Shown here: piece after piece, positions 27,762-42,148 of the stretch
Numbering within the stretch: the first letter of the stretch is position 1
Layout: each line of letters begins with the position of its first letter
Source: Luteimonas mephitis DSM 12574
Lineage (GTDB): Bacteria > Pseudomonadota > Gammaproteobacteria > Xanthomonadales > Xanthomonadaceae
Direction: 5' to 3'
Length of the DNA stretch: 64,000 bases
NCBI RefSeq assembly: GCF_000422305.1
Contig: NZ_KE383816.1
Coordinates: 298,566 to 362,565, forward strand
Position numbers and translations under genes: made by a program
Notes under the pieces: model-generated
What the model saw: only the letters and a program-made list of their open reading frames with translations
What the model was told of the DNA's origin: nothing
The model's database searches: none

Positions 27762-28630
27762 CCGCGACCGACGCTTGCGCGAGCCGACCGCCGGTTGCCA
27801 TTGGCGGCGTTGGCGGAAGCGGGACACGCCTCGTCGCGCAACTGCTGCGAGAAGCAGGTGTGCATATCGGCGGCGATCTCAACCAGGCCAACGACCTGTT
27901 GTGGTTCACCTTGCTGTTCAAGCGCGAGGAGATCCTGGACTGCGACGACGCCGAGTTCGACCTGCTGACGCAGGCATTGGTGTCAGGCCTGCGGGGCGGG
28001 CAACCGCTGGATCGGGCTACCTGTGCATTGCTGCAGGACTTGTCCGCACGGGGTCGTGCGCAGCATCCGGCATCGTGGCTGCGAAGCCGCGCCGTTTCCC
28101 TGCGCGATGCCGCCCGCCAGCCACGCTTCCACGGCAATTGGGGCTGGAAGGAACCCAACACCCACTTTGTCATCGAACGACTGTGGCAGCGTCTGCCAAC
28201 GCTTCGGTACATCCACGTCGTCCGCCACGGACTGGACATGGCCTACAGCAGCAACCAGAACCAGTTGCACTTGTGGGGACCTTCCGTGCTTGGCACCGGG
28301 GGCGAAGCGACCCCGGCGCGGTCGCTCGCCTACTGGTGCAAGGTGCACAAGCGCATGCAAGGCCTGCTGGCGAAGAATCCGGACCGGATGTACTGGCTGG
28401 ATTACGATGCGCTGTGCCGTGACCCTGAAGCCGAACTTTCCGCGCTGTACCGCTTCCTGGACTATTCGTCCAGACCGACAGGCGCGCAGTGCGACATGAT
28501 CCAGCCTCCACGCTCCCGGTGGGTTGAGCTGGATGGCACGGACGCCTTCGACCCGGCCGATATCGCCTTCGTGCACTCGCTTGGATACGACACGACCGCG
28601 CCCGCCGGTACAGAGCCGGCAATCGCCTGA
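27758..28630 (+). CDS. Sulfotransferase family protein
   Basis: 290 residues. The N-terminal loop IGGVGGSGTRLVAQLL matches the 5'-phosphosulfate (PAPS) binding loop. WGWKEPNTHFVIERL and YIHVVRHGLDMAYSSNQ match the second nucleotide-binding region. The C-terminal part (YWLDYDALCRDPEAELSALYRFLD) is typical of bacterial sulfotransferase-like proteins. It would transfer sulfate from PAPS to a sugar or other hydroxyl; the substrate is unknown. Start GTG at 27758 overlaps the lipoprotein stop (GTGA). The frame stays open upstream, but those codons overlap the lipoprotein gene. Confidence 0.8.
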   Translation: MTATDACASRPPVAIGGVGGSGTRLVAQLLREAGVHIGGDLNQANDLLWFTLLFKREEILDCDDAEFDLLTQALVSGLRGGQPLDRATCALLQDLSARGRAQHPASWLRSRAVSLRDAARQPRFHGNWGWKEPNTHFVIERLWQRLPTLRYIHVVRHGLDMAYSSNQNQLHLWGPSVLGTGGEATPARSLAYWCKVHKRMQGLLAKNPDRMYWLDYDALCRDPEAELSALYRFLDYSSRPTGAQCDMIQPPRSRWVELDGTDAFDPADIAFVHSLGYDTTAPAGTEPAIA

Positions 28631-28937
28631 AGAACCAATGGGTCTCTGTCCTGCGTGCAATTGCCCGCGATGGCCTTCATGCCGAGCGCAATGCCTCCAT
28701 GGCAGGGAAACAACGCCGATCACCCCGGCCGCTTCTACAAAGCGTGCCCCTGGCATGTTCCCCATGAGCGCGCTGCCGCTACGCCGGCAACCGACGGCCA
28801 GCCTGAAACGAAGCAGCGACTGGATCACCCCGATGCCGCCAAAGCGTCGATTCGATCAAGACGGACCTGCGCGGCTTCATCCGCAGCGCCGCGGGTGTCG
28901 ACGCCGTGAGAACAGCGAGGTCACCGCCACTCATGGA
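28631..28937. other. Intergenic region between convergent genes
   Basis: About 300 bp with no supported gene, tRNA or clear terminator. Short open frames on both strands lack ribosome sites and family features. Confidence 0.5.
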
Positions 28938-29879
28938 CTAGGCTTGCTCTGCGGATTGCCTCAGGAAGGGAACTGCCTGCTTCGGCAACGAGCCCAGGTA
29001 GATCGGCAGTTGTTCCGGCTTGGCATACGGCATCCCGCGCAGACCGCGGTATTCGTCCGCGAAACGTTTACCCGGATGCGATTCCGGCCGCGCATTCGTC
29101 GCCGCACCACCATGGAACTGGTGGAACGTTCCTTCGCCCAGCAGGGTGATCAGCTGCGCGCCCGGCAGTTCGCAAGCGCGCTTGTAGAAGTCGAGGTTGG
29201 CGTACCCGCCTCCGGCCAGGACGAACCGCTCGTCGAACCCGCCGAGCTCGTCATACATGCCCCTGGACAGGCAAATGCAGTTGCACTCGGAGATCGAACG
29301 AAACCATCCCTTGCCGGACGAGTTGGCCAGGCAGGCTACCGAGAACAGCCGATACCCGTCCTCCAACCAGCCGGAATCGGCCAGCAATCGGTCCTCCGCT
29401 TCCTGGTTGTAGCCTTCAAGCATGGAGACCTTCTGCACCTTGCTTCCCAAGTGCCATGCAAGCGATCCAATCACCGGCCTCGGTGACAGCCGGATCGCAA
29501 GCGCGATGAAGCGCAGCATGCCCGGCGAGAGAATGCGCGCGCCATCAATGCAGATGACGACGTGGCTCCCAGTGCTCGCATCCACGGCCGCATTGATGGC
29601 GGCCACCGGCGAGGGAGACGCCGTCGGGAAGAAGACGTACCGGAATTCCGGCCCGAATTCCCGGACCTGCGCTTCGGCGAGCGGTCGCGACGAGCCGTTG
29701 TCGACGACGATCACCTCGTACTCCAGGTCCTCTATGCCGCGCTGGTAGCGACGACTCAGCGAATGCAGCGTGCGCGGCGCCTCGCGCACCATGTTGTGGC
29801 AGATCACGACGATCGATAGCAGCGGCTGCACCAACGACTCCCCGGACGACACCACGTCGCCGCTGATGGATTGTGCCAT
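28938..29879 (-). CDS. Glycosyltransferase family 2-like protein
   Basis: 313 residues. The GT-A domain begins LLSIVVICHNMVREAPRTLHS, has VIVVDNGSSRPL near residue 60 and VVICIDGARILSPGM around 115 as the metal/nucleotide site. A later segment (GGFDERFVLAGGGYANLDFY) resembles the acceptor part of surface-polysaccharide transferases. No membrane helix. The ATG at 29879 is chosen because homology starts shortly after; an open frame extends upstream without family features. It is divergent from the beta-helix gene. Confidence 0.75.
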   Translation of the reverse strand: MAQSISGDVVSSGESLVQPLLSIVVICHNMVREAPRTLHSLSRRYQRGIEDLEYEVIVVDNGSSRPLAEAQVREFGPEFRYVFFPTASPSPVAAINAAVDASTGSHVVICIDGARILSPGMLRFIALAIRLSPRPVIGSLAWHLGSKVQKVSMLEGYNQEAEDRLLADSGWLEDGYRLFSVACLANSSGKGWFRSISECNCICLSRGMYDELGGFDERFVLAGGGYANLDFYKRACELPGAQLITLLGEGTFHQFHGGAATNARPESHPGKRFADEYRGLRGMPYAKPEQLPIYLGSLPKQAVPFLRQSAEQA

Positions 29880-30038
29880 CGCGCGGGCAGGGACATGCCG
29901 CGGCCCGGTTGACCGGCGGTCCTTGCCGATCGTCGAAGATGGCCGCAGCCACCACCATTTCCCGTCCGTACCAGGTATTGCCTGGCTGCTGTTGCCTTGC
30001 TGCTCGTTTCCGTCCCGCAACCGCCGAAAGGAGACACC

Positions 30039-30884
30039 ATGCCGCGTTCCTCCGTCCATGCCCTCGCCCTCCTGCTGGCAGGCGCATGCGCCCAGCCGGC
30101 GCTGGCCGCGCAAAGCTATGACAACTGCACCGGCTTCATCGACTCGCTGCCGGCCACGATCGGCAAGCAGGGCGTGTGGTGCCTGCGCAAGGACCTGAGC
30201 ACGGCCAATACCAGCGGCGACGCGATCACGATCAACGCCAACAACGTCACCATCGACTGCAACGATTTCAAGGTCGGTGGGCTGGCGGCCGGGAATACCT
30301 CGCAAACCATCGGAATCCACGCCGTCAACCGGCAGAACGCGACCGTGCGCCACTGCAACGTGCGCGGGTTCCGCAGCGGCATCCACCTTCAGGGCGGAGC
30401 CGGCCACCTTGTGGAGGACAACCGCTTGGACAACAACCTGGATGTCGGCATCTTCGTCTCCGGCGACAACAACCGTGTCCGGCAAAATGCGGTGTACGAC
30501 ACCGGCGGCGCGGTTGGCGGAATAGCGCACTCTCCAACGGGCATCGTTGCCTATGCGAGTATCGTCGACAACGATGTCCAGGGTGTCTTCTCCTCGGTGA
30601 CACCCTCATGGCCGTTCGGGATCCAGGCACTCGGCCCCGTAGTCAGTGAAAACCGGGTGGTCGGGGTCGAACCGAACGTTAGCAACGGAAGTGGCTACGC
30701 AACGGGCATTGCCGGCTTCTCCAACTTGACCAGCGCGGTCCGCAATCAGGTTCTCGCGGGCGCAGTGGGTCAATCGGTCGTCGGCACCGGCATCAGATCC
30801 ATGCAATTCTGTGTCGGCAATACGGTTGGCAACTTTGCGACGTCCTACGGCACATGCGGCTCGAGCATTGGAAACCTGCCCTGA
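30039..30884 (+). CDS. Secreted right-handed beta-helix protein
   Basis: 281 residues. A signal peptide (SVHALALLLAGACAQPALAA) is followed by parallel beta-helix repeats (ITINANNVTIDCNDFKVGG, ATVRHCNVRGFRSGIHL, HLVEDNRLDNNLDVGIFVSG). The folds of NosD, pectate lyase and C5-epimerase proteins look like this. Few catalytic hints are visible, so activity on a polysaccharide is only possible. AAAGGAG lies seven bases before the ATG. It stands alone between a divergent glycosyltransferase and convergent purL. Confidence 0.75.
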   Translation: MPRSSVHALALLLAGACAQPALAAQSYDNCTGFIDSLPATIGKQGVWCLRKDLSTANTSGDAITINANNVTIDCNDFKVGGLAAGNTSQTIGIHAVNRQNATVRHCNVRGFRSGIHLQGGAGHLVEDNRLDNNLDVGIFVSGDNNRVRQNAVYDTGGAVGGIAHSPTGIVAYASIVDNDVQGVFSSVTPSWPFGIQALGPVVSENRVVGVEPNVSNGSGYATGIAGFSNLTSAVRNQVLAGAVGQSVVGTGIRSMQFCVGNTVGNFATSYGTCGSSIGNLP

Positions 30885-30908
30885 TGACATCCGCGGATCG
30901 CCTCGCCT

Positions 30909-34976
<4,068 letters not shown>

Positions 34977-35107
34977 GTCCGGAGGCGGTCGGGAGCTGCG
35001 GGGGGCGTCATTGTAGCCGGAGCCGGGGGCAAGTCCGCAGGAACCGCGGCGCGGGAACCGGGACGACCGCCCGCCGGACGCGGCGCGGCCGCCCGATGCC
35101 GCTTCGC

Positions 35108-35935
35108 CTACCGGCTGCCCGCGCTGCCGGTGGCCGCGGCCGCCAGCTTGTCGAGCGCGGCGCGCAGCTCCTTCGGCGGCATGTAGCCGGGCATCGCGGA
35201 GCCGTCGGCGGCAACGATCAGCGGCGTGCCGGCCAGGCCGATGCGCTGGCCCACGTCGTATTCCATCGTCACGGGGTTCTTGCAGTTGCGCAGCGGCACC
35301 GCGCGGTCGCTCTTGGCGTCGGTCAGGGCCTGCTTGCGATCGGTCGCGCACCAGACGTTGACCATCTTCTGGAAGTCCGGGCTGCCCAGTCCCATGCGCG
35401 GGAACGCCAGGTACTGCACTTCGATGCCCTCGGCGTTGTACTCGTCGATCTGCGAATGCAGCTTGCGGCAGAAGCCGCACTCCACGTCGGTGAACACCGC
35501 CACCGTGTACTTCGGGTTGGCGGGCGCGAACACGATCCGGTCGCTGACCGGGATCGTCTTGAGCAGGTCGCGACGCAGCTTGGCCAGGCTGGCTTCGCTG
35601 AGGTCGCGCCGGGCATCGAGGTCGTACAGGCTGCCCTGCAGCATGTAGCGGCCGTCATCGCTGACGTACAGGGTCTGTCCGCCAACGATGGCCTCGCGGA
35701 AGCCCGGGATCGGCGCCGCGCCGACGTGGTCGACCTGCAGCTGCCTGTTGAGCTTGCGGATCGCCTCCACGGCCCGCGCATCAGCCGAGCCGGGCTCGAC
35801 CTTCGGGGCGCTGGCGACCGCAGCCGGGGCGACCGCCGGGGCCGGCGCCTTCCCGGCAGCAACCTGCGGGCTGTCCGTCTGCGCGCACGCAGTCAGGCTG
35901 AAGGCGCCGAGCGCGGCGAGGAGGTACTGTTTCAT
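35108..35935 (-). CDS. dsbC: DsbC-like disulfide isomerase, probably lipid-anchored
   Basis: 275 residues. The signal ends in FSLTAC, which looks like a lipobox (Cys about 17). A Pro/Ala linker, an N-terminal dimerisation domain ([20 protein letters not shown]) and a thioredoxin fold with CGFC (about residue 160) and the cis-Pro in LAGTPLI follow. DsbC proteins reshuffle wrong disulfides in the periplasm. A second Cys pair (VWCATDR, RNCKNP) matches the structural disulfide. It is downstream of xerD by 97 bp, the usual gammaproteobacterial neighbourhood. Confidence 0.88.
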   Translation of the reverse strand: MKQYLLAALGAFSLTACAQTDSPQVAAGKAPAPAVAPAAVASAPKVEPGSADARAVEAIRKLNRQLQVDHVGAAPIPGFREAIVGGQTLYVSDDGRYMLQGSLYDLDARRDLSEASLAKLRRDLLKTIPVSDRIVFAPANPKYTVAVFTDVECGFCRKLHSQIDEYNAEGIEVQYLAFPRMGLGSPDFQKMVNVWCATDRKQALTDAKSDRAVPLRNCKNPVTMEYDVGQRIGLAGTPLIVAADGSAMPGYMPPKELRAALDKLAAAATGSAGSR

Positions 35936-36032
35936 GGATTTTCCGGGGGAAGGCTCGAAGCCCGGCATTGTCGCATGCGCCCCGCCGCGGCGGCCGGGGC
36001 TGGGCTCCGCGTTCAGGCGCCGGGCAGCCGGT

Positions 36033-36980
36033 TCAGCCGCGCGGATGGTGCTTCGCGTGCAGCTGCTTGAGGTGCTCGCGCGCGACCAGGGTGTAGATCT
36101 GGGTGGTCGACAGCGAGCTGTGCCCCAGCAGCATCTGCAGCGCGCGCAGGTCGGCGCCGTGGTTGAGCAGGTGGGTGGCGAAGCTGTGGCGCAGGCCGTG
36201 CGGGCTGACCTTGGCCGGATCGATCCCTGCGGCGGCGGCGTAGCGCTTGACCAGGATCCAGAACTGCTGCCGGCTCGGCGGCTCGCCGCGGCTGCCGAGG
36301 AACAGCGCCGGCAGGCTGCGCTTGCCGGCCAGCTGCGGGCGGGATTCGGCAAGGTAACGCTCCAGCCAGTGCTGCGACTCCTCGCCCAGCGGCACCAGCC
36401 GCTCCTTGCTGCCCTTGCCGGTGACCCGCAGCACGCCCTGGCGCAGGTTCACCGCGGTGGCCGGCAGGCCGACCAGCTCACTCACGCGCAGGCCGGCGGC
36501 GTACATCAGCTCCAGCATCGCGCGGTCGCGCAGGCCCAGCGGCGTGGCGACGTCCGGCGCGGCGAGCATGGCGTCGATCTGGCTCTCGGCCAGCGCCTTG
36601 GGCAGCGAACGCGGCAGCCTGGGCGGTTCGAGCAAGGCGGTCGGATCGTCCTGGCGCCGACCCTGCCGCACCTGGTGGCCGAAGAACGCCCGCAGCGCCG
36701 AGAGCAGGCGCGCGTTGCTGCGCGGCGACCAGGCGTGCCGCGTCCGCCAGGCGAGGTACTCGAACAGCGCCGCGCGATCCGCGCCGGCCAGCCCGCCCCA
36801 GGCACCGTTGCGCCAGCGCGCGAAGCCTTCGAGGTCGCGGCGATAGCTGTCCAGCGACTGCCTGGCCAGCCCGCTTTCGGCCCAGATCGCGTCGATGAAG
36901 GCCTCGATCGCGCGCGCGTCGGCCTCCTGCAGCGGCGGCAGGCTTCCGGTGAGTGCGCGGCGGTCGGCGGGCGTGGACAT
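36033..36980 (-). CDS. xerD: Site-specific tyrosine recombinase XerD
   Basis: 315 residues. With XerC it resolves chromosome dimers at dif. The N-terminal SAM-like domain ([22 protein letters not shown]) is followed by the catalytic domain with Arg in [11 protein letters not shown], Lys in [36 protein letters not shown] (Tyr nucleophile). The ATG at 36980 is chosen; an earlier in-frame ATG at 37034 adds residues outside the family. Adjacent dsbC supports XerD rather than XerC. Confidence 0.9.
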   Translation of the reverse strand: MSTPADRRALTGSLPPLQEADARAIEAFIDAIWAESGLARQSLDSYRRDLEGFARWRNGAWGGLAGADRAALFEYLAWRTRHAWSPRSNARLLSALRAFFGHQVRQGRRQDDPTALLEPPRLPRSLPKALAESQIDAMLAAPDVATPLGLRDRAMLELMYAAGLRVSELVGLPATAVNLRQGVLRVTGKGSKERLVPLGEESQHWLERYLAESRPQLAGKRSLPALFLGSRGEPPSRQQFWILVKRYAAAAGIDPAKVSPHGLRHSFATHLLNHGADLRALQMLLGHSSLSTTQIYTLVAREHLKQLHAKHHPRG

Positions 36981-37195
36981 GGGGCGGCGATCGGTGGAAG
37001 CCAGTGGAAGCGTAGCGCGGACGCCGGCACGCAAGCCTTCGAGCGAACGAGCACAGCCGTGCGGAAGCGGTTCCAGCCGCGTGCTCCTGGTCGTTGCCGG
37101 CTGCCACGGGACAGCTCGCCACCGAAGCCGCTGCCGCTGGACGACCCCCGGCGTCGGAAAGGGCTTTCAATCGGGCGCCCGGTATCCTGTCGCGC

Positions 37196-37681
37196 ATGCC
37201 CGACACCGCCCCCGAAGCCGCCACGCCCGCCCCGCCACGCCCGCTGGTCGGCCTGCGCCTGCTGGCGCTGTTCTACGACTTCTGGCCGGCGCTGGCGCTG
37301 TGGATGCTGGCGTCGCTGTGCTTCACCCTGGGCTACACGATTGCCGGCCACCACGACCCGCACGACAACATCGCGCCGCTCAGCGGCCTGCAGTGGCTGC
37401 TGTGGCTGGTGTGCTGGCTGCTCGGCGGGCTGTATGCGGTGCTCAGCTGGCGGCGCGGCGGGCAGACGCTGGGGATGCGGCCGTGGCGGCTGCGCGTGGT
37501 CGCTGCCGATGGCGGCGTGCCTTCGTGGCGGGCGCTGTGCCTGCGCTATCTCGTAGGCACGGCGTCGCTGCTGGCGGCGGGGCTCGGGTTCTGGTGGGCG
37601 TGGCTCGACCGCGACCGGCTGGCGTGGCACGACCGGGCCAGCGGAACGCGCATGGTGCGAGTGGCGCGCAAGGCTCCGTAG
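37196..37681 (+). CDS. RDD family membrane protein
   Basis: 161 residues. It has three to four membrane helices (LRLLALFYDFWPALALWMLA, WLLWLVCWLLGGLYAVL, YLVGTASLLAAGLGFWWAW). The RDD signature region is GGQTLGMRPWRLRVV and the end is LDRDRLAWHDRASGTRMV. Function of the family is poorly defined (some act in ion transport). Its stop codon TAG is the TAG of a GTAG palindrome that follows directly. Confidence 0.82.
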   Translation: MPDTAPEAATPAPPRPLVGLRLLALFYDFWPALALWMLASLCFTLGYTIAGHHDPHDNIAPLSGLQWLLWLVCWLLGGLYAVLSWRRGGQTLGMRPWRLRVVAADGGVPSWRALCLRYLVGTASLLAAGLGFWWAWLDRDRLAWHDRASGTRMVRVARKAP

Positions 37682-37750
37682 GAGCGCCCCATGGGCGCGA
37701 TGGGCTTTCACGGTTCACGGTTGCCCATCGCGCCCATGGGGCGCTCCTAC
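37678..37750. repeat. GTAG palindrome between RDD gene and lptG
   Basis: Begins GTAGGAGCGCCCCATGGGCG and ends with the complement (CGCCCATGGGGCGCTCCTAC), with a short spacer. The TAG at 37679-37681 is the stop of the RDD gene and the TAG on the minus strand at 37749-37747 is the stop of lptG. It could serve as a bidirectional transcription end. Confidence 0.9.
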
Positions 37751-38856
37751 CCGCTCCTGCGCCGGAACAGCCAGGCCGAGACGCCCAGCATCACCAGCGG
37801 CGGCATCAGGTAGGCGATGCGGTAATCGAAGCGGTACACACCGGCCAGCTTCACGAACTGCAGCTGCAGCAGCCAGAACCCCAGTGCGAACACGATGCCG
37901 ATGAACAGCCGCTTGCCGGCACCGCCGCTGCGCAGCGTGCCGAACGCGAACGGAATCGCCGCCAGGCACAGCGCCAGCACGTTGAGCGGGTAGAACCAGC
38001 GGCCCCAGTAATACTCCTCGAACTCGCTGGCATCGAGGCTGTTGCGCTTGCGATAGCTGATACCGCTGCGCAGGTCGTGCGCGGACATGAAGCGCGGGCG
38101 CCAGATGTTGCTGGCGCTGGCGGCCAGCGCCGAGGCGTCAAGCTGCGAGGCCCAGCGCTCTTCCATCACCTCGGTCTGGGTGACCGCGTTGTCCTCGAAA
38201 TAGGTGCGCTTGACGTCGCGCAGCAGCCAGCCGCTCTTGCGATGCTCGGCGGAGGCGACTCGGGCGATCGATTCCAGCCGCCCGTCCTTGGCGAACTCGA
38301 ACAGGCGCACGTCGTTGAGCTCCAGCCAGGTGTCCTTGCCTTCGGCGTGCTCCTGTCCGTTCTGTGCGTTGAGGAAGGTGTCGCCCTCGCGCGCCCAGAG
38401 CCCGGAATACTGGGCGACGGTCATGTCCTTCGACCGGGCCGCCGCCTTGAGGGTGTCGCCGCTGCGCTGCGCCCAGGGCGCCAGGCTTTCGCCGTTGACC
38501 ACCATCAGCGCGGTCAGCACCAGCAGCGGCGCAGCCACCGACAGGCTGAGCCGGCGCCGCGACAGCCCGACCGCGCGCAGCGCGGTCAGCTCGGAACTCG
38601 CGGCCAGCTGGCCCAGCGCCATCAGCGCGCCGATCACCGCGACCGTGGGGAACATCGTGTAGGCGCGCCGCGGCACGGTGTAGGCGATGTAGGTCAGCGC
38701 CTCGAAGAAGCCGTAATTGCCCTTCCCGATGTCGCTGAACTCGCCGACCATCGCGTTGACCACGTCCAGGCCCACCAGCACCGTCCAAGTCAGCAGCACC
38801 GTGGTCACCACCGTGCGGCTGACGTAGAGGTCGTGGATTTTAGGGAACGGCGTCAT
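37747..38856 (-). CDS. lptG: LPS export ABC transporter permease LptG
   Basis: 369 residues. With LptF and LptB it extracts LPS from the inner membrane and feeds the LptC-A-D bridge. Three N-terminal helices, a periplasmic jellyroll (about 140-270; DTWLELNDVRLFEF, WLLRDVKRTYFED) and three C-terminal helices fit the YjgP/YjgQ family. Start ATG at 38856 overlaps the lptF stop (ATGA). Its stop lies in a GTAG palindrome. Confidence 0.93.
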   Translation of the reverse strand: MTPFPKIHDLYVSRTVVTTVLLTWTVLVGLDVVNAMVGEFSDIGKGNYGFFEALTYIAYTVPRRAYTMFPTVAVIGALMALGQLAASSELTALRAVGLSRRRLSLSVAAPLLVLTALMVVNGESLAPWAQRSGDTLKAAARSKDMTVAQYSGLWAREGDTFLNAQNGQEHAEGKDTWLELNDVRLFEFAKDGRLESIARVASAEHRKSGWLLRDVKRTYFEDNAVTQTEVMEERWASQLDASALAASASNIWRPRFMSAHDLRSGISYRKRNSLDASEFEEYYWGRWFYPLNVLALCLAAIPFAFGTLRSGGAGKRLFIGIVFALGFWLLQLQFVKLAGVYRFDYRIAYLMPPLVMLGVSAWLFRRRSG

Positions 38857-39956
38857 CGCTGCCTCCCGGCCGCCAGCCGCGGCAAACGCGCGCTGCGCAT
38901 CCGCCCGTCGCGCAGGTAGGCCCAGGTGGCAAACGCCAGCAGCGGCAGCAGCAGCCACCACAGCCCGGCCGCCAGCGGCAGCTTGCCCTTGGCCAGCCAG
39001 TCGCTGCCCAGGTAGACCAGGTTCATGCCGACCATGTAGGCGAGGAAGCCCAGCATCACCCGGCCGTAGCGGGTCTGCCGCGGCGAACTGCGGCCCAGCG
39101 GCACCGCCAGCAGCGCGAACGCCAGCGCCAGCAGCGGCGGCCCCAGCCGGAAATGCAGCTGCGCCGTGGCCTCGGGGCGCGGATCGTCGAGCAACGCGCG
39201 GGTGGGCAGGCGCTCGGGGTCGTTCTCGTCGGAGTCGCCCTCGGCGTCCGGCAGCTGCAGGTCGTTGCTGGCGTAGCGCATCAGGCGATAGTCGCGCCCC
39301 GCGCCCAGCGGCCCCTCGACCTCGAAGCCCTGGCCCAGGGTGAGGAAGCGATCCTCACCGTCGACGTTGAGCTTGCCGGTGCGCGCGGTGGTGACATCGA
39401 GGCGGTCGCCGTCCTGGCGGTAGACGAACACGCGGGTCAGGCCGGTGCCGTCATCGGACATCGAGCCGACGTAGACCACCCCGCCGCCGCCGGGCAGCTC
39501 GATGAAGCGCCCGGGCTCCAGCCCGGCCACCAGCAGGCTGCGGTTGCCGGCCTCGATCATCTTCTGCGAATAATCCCGCGCCCACGGCCCCAGCCACAGC
39601 GAGCACAGCGCGATCAGCCCCACCACCGGCAGCGCCAGCATCAGCAGCGGCCGCAGCAGGCGCCGCGGGCCCACCCCGATCGCGGTCAGCACCGGCATCT
39701 CCGAATCGCGGTACAGCCGCCCCACCGCCAGCAGCAGGCCCAGCATCAGCCCCAGCGGCAGGATCAGCGGCAGGTAGTTGAGGATCTGCAGGCCAAGCTG
39801 GGCCAGCATCATCCCGGCCGGCACCCGGCCGCGGGCGACGTCGCCCAGCACGTCGGCGAACACGCCGCCGAGGCTGACGATCATCAGCACCACCAGGGTG
39901 GCGAACGTGGCCTGCGCGAATTCGCGGAACAGGTAGGAATCGAGCTTTTTCAGCAT
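38853..39956 (-). CDS. lptF: LPS export ABC transporter permease LptF
   Basis: 367 residues. N-terminus KKLDSYLFREFAQATFATLV is typical. It has six predicted helices and a periplasmic domain (about 135-260; YVGSMSDDGTGLTRVFVY). It is the partner of LptG in the LptB2FG exporter. It is divergent from pepA with a 224-bp gap that must hold both promoters; this lptGF-pepA-holC-valS order is conserved in gammaproteobacteria. Confidence 0.93.
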   Translation of the reverse strand: MLKKLDSYLFREFAQATFATLVVLMIVSLGGVFADVLGDVARGRVPAGMMLAQLGLQILNYLPLILPLGLMLGLLLAVGRLYRDSEMPVLTAIGVGPRRLLRPLLMLALPVVGLIALCSLWLGPWARDYSQKMIEAGNRSLLVAGLEPGRFIELPGGGGVVYVGSMSDDGTGLTRVFVYRQDGDRLDVTTARTGKLNVDGEDRFLTLGQGFEVEGPLGAGRDYRLMRYASNDLQLPDAEGDSDENDPERLPTRALLDDPRPEATAQLHFRLGPPLLALAFALLAVPLGRSSPRQTRYGRVMLGFLAYMVGMNLVYLGSDWLAKGKLPLAAGLWWLLLPLLAFATWAYLRDGRMRSARLPRLAAGRQR

Positions 39957-40180
39957 CAGGCGGGGCTTGCCTTAGAATTGGGAGTCCAACCGCGTCATCT
40001 CGGCCGCAGCGCCGGCAGCGTCGTGCTGCGTTGCTGAACGGCCAATTGTAAGGAACACGCCGCGGGTTTCGTGAGGAAGCGTTCATGCCGGCCATGGACG
40101 CCCCCGGGATCCCGCCGAAGCCCCGCCCGTCCACCGCTGCCGACGCGGCCATTCGCATTACGAAGACACAAGAAGACCCC

Positions 40181-41686
40181 ATGACCCTCGAATTCGCACT
40201 GAACCAGTCCGCCCCCGCCTCCGCCGCCACCGATTGCGTCATCGTCGGCATGTTCGCCGACAAGTCGCTGTCCCCGGCCGGCGAAGCCCTCGACGCTGCC
40301 AGCGGCGGCCGCCTGAAGGCGCTGGCCGAGCGCGGCGACGTGTCCGGCAAGACCGGCCGCACCGCGCTGCTGCACGACCTGTCCGGCATCACCGCCGCGC
40401 GCGTGCTGGTGGTCGGCCTGGGCGAGAAGGCCAAGTTCGCGGTTCCGCAATACCTCAAGTCGGTGGCCGACGCGGCGCGCGCGCTCAAGGGCGGTGCCTG
40501 CGCCAGCGCGCTGTTCACGCTGTCCGAACTCGCGGTTCCCGGTCGCGACGCCGCCTGGAACATCCGCCAGGCGGTCATCGCCGCCGCGCATGCCAGCTAC
40601 CGCTACACCGCCACGCTGGGCGACAAGAACAAGGCCAGGAACGACGACAGCGGCCTGAAGTCGCTGGCGATCGCCGGCGACGACGCCACCGCGCTGGCGC
40701 AGGGCATCGCGATCGCCGAAGGCGTCGAGTTCGCGCGCAACCTGGGCAACCTGCCGCCCAACATCTGCAACCCGGCGTACATCGCCGGGCAGGCGCGCAA
40801 GTTCGCCGCCGACAACGGCGCCGAGTCCGAGATCCTCGACGAGAAGCAAATGGAAGCGCTCGGCATGGGCTCGCTGCTGGCGGTTGCACGCGGCTCGGCC
40901 AACCGTCCGCACCTCGTGGTGCTGAAATGGAATGGCGGCGGCGACGCCAAGCCGTTCGCGCTGGTCGGCAAGGGCATCACCTTCGACACCGGCGGCGTCA
41001 ACCTCAAGACCCAGGGCGGCATCGAGGAGATGAAGTACGACATGTGCGGCGGCGCCACGGTCATCGGCACTTTCGTCGCGGCGGTGAAGATGAAACTGCC
41101 GATCAACCTGGTCGTGGTGGTGCCGGCGGTCGAGAACGCAATCGACGGCAACGCCTATCGCCCGTCCGACGTGATCACCAGCATGTCCGGCAAGACCATC
41201 GAAGTCGGCAACACCGACGCCGAGGGCCGCCTGATCCTGTGCGACGCGCTGACCTACGTGCAGAAGTACGAGCCGCAGGCCACCGTCGACGTCGCCACGC
41301 TCACCGGCGCCTGCATGGTCGCGCTGGGCCGCTTCGCCTCGGGCCTGATGACCAAGCACGACGACCTCGGCGCCGAACTGCTCGACGCCGGCGAGAACGT
41401 CTTCGACCGCGCCTGGCGCCTGCCGCTGTGGGACGAGTACCAGGGCATGCTCGATTCGAGCTTCGCCGACGTCTACAACATCGGCGGCCGCTGGGCCGGC
41501 GCCGTCACCGCCGGCTGCTTCCTGTCGCGCTTCACCGAAGGCCAGCGCTGGGCGCACCTTGACGTCGCCGGCACCGCCAGCGGCGAAGGCAAGCGCGGCA
41601 TGGCGACCGGCCGCCCGGTGGGGCTGCTGGCGCAGTGGCTGCTGGACAGGGCCGGGAATCGGGAATCGGGAATCGGGAATCGGTAA
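40181..41686 (+). CDS. pepA: Leucyl aminopeptidase (M17)
   Basis: 501 residues. It removes N-terminal residues using two metal ions and in E. coli also binds DNA in Xer recombination. The catalytic region has [12 protein letters not shown] and the signature [23 protein letters not shown] is also seen. The start at 40181 (MTLEFAL) is chosen for family fit; earlier in-frame ATGs exist. The last 11 residues ([11 protein letters not shown]) are not family sequence: they are encoded by four GGGAATC heptamers, which also run up to the stop codon. Confidence 0.93.
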   Translation: MTLEFALNQSAPASAATDCVIVGMFADKSLSPAGEALDAASGGRLKALAERGDVSGKTGRTALLHDLSGITAARVLVVGLGEKAKFAVPQYLKSVADAARALKGGACASALFTLSELAVPGRDAAWNIRQAVIAAAHASYRYTATLGDKNKARNDDSGLKSLAIAGDDATALAQGIAIAEGVEFARNLGNLPPNICNPAYIAGQARKFAADNGAESEILDEKQMEALGMGSLLAVARGSANRPHLVVLKWNGGGDAKPFALVGKGITFDTGGVNLKTQGGIEEMKYDMCGGATVIGTFVAAVKMKLPINLVVVVPAVENAIDGNAYRPSDVITSMSGKTIEVGNTDAEGRLILCDALTYVQKYEPQATVDVATLTGACMVALGRFASGLMTKHDDLGAELLDAGENVFDRAWRLPLWDEYQGMLDSSFADVYNIGGRWAGAVTAGCFLSRFTEGQRWAHLDVAGTASGEGKRGMATGRPVGLLAQWLLDRAGNRESGIGNR

Positions 41687-41722
41687 AAGCCGAAGCCCGC
41701 CCTTACCATTCCCCATTCCCGG
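41654..41722. repeat. Inverted heptamer pair at the pepA-holC junction
   Basis: Four GGGAATC units at 41654-41681 lie inside the 3' end of pepA. A complementary ATTCCCCATTCCCGG lies at 41708-41722, six bases before the holC ATG. The transcript could fold into a hairpin that covers the pepA stop and the holC ribosome site. No separate Shine-Dalgarno is visible for holC. Confidence 0.8.
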
Positions 41723-41728
41723 CTTCAC

Positions 41729-42148
41729 ATGCGCGCCGACTTCTACCTCATCGCCAAGCCGCGCTTCCGCGCCGAGCCGCTGCGGCTGGTGTGCGAGCTG
41801 GCGCGCAAGGCCCACGATGCAGGCCTGTGGACGCTGGTGCTGGCGCGCGACGCGGCGCAGGCCGAAGCGCTGGATGAAATGCTGTGGGACATGGGCGACG
41901 ACGCCTACATCGCGCACCAGGTCGCCGGCGACGAGGAGGACGACGTCACGCCGGTGCTGATCGCGCCGCCCGAGGTCGACACGCCGCTGCGCCCGCTGGT
42001 GATCAACCTGCGCGACGCGGCGGTGGAAGGCAGCTTCGAACGGGTGCTGGAAGTGGTGCCCGCCGACGATTCGGCGCGCGAGCCGCTGCGCGAGCGCTGG
42101 AAGCAGTACAAGGCGCGCGGCCTGGACGTCAGCAAGCACGACATGTAG
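41729..42148 (+). CDS. holC: DNA polymerase III chi subunit
   Basis: 139 residues, family length. The HolC fold is visible: [67 protein letters not shown]. Chi bridges the clamp loader (through psi) to SSB. It sits between pepA and valS as in E. coli. Its stop TAG is part of a GTAG palindrome. Confidence 0.92.
   Translation: MRADFYLIAKPRFRAEPLRLVCELARKAHDAGLWTLVLARDAAQAEALDEMLWDMGDDAYIAHQVAGDEEDDVTPVLIAPPEVDTPLRPLVINLRDAAVEGSFERVLEVVPADDSAREPLRERWKQYKARGLDVSKHDM

Noticed and set aside
28655..28909. Short open frame in the gap after the sulfotransferase
   Set aside because: No homology signal, no ribosome site; left as intergenic.
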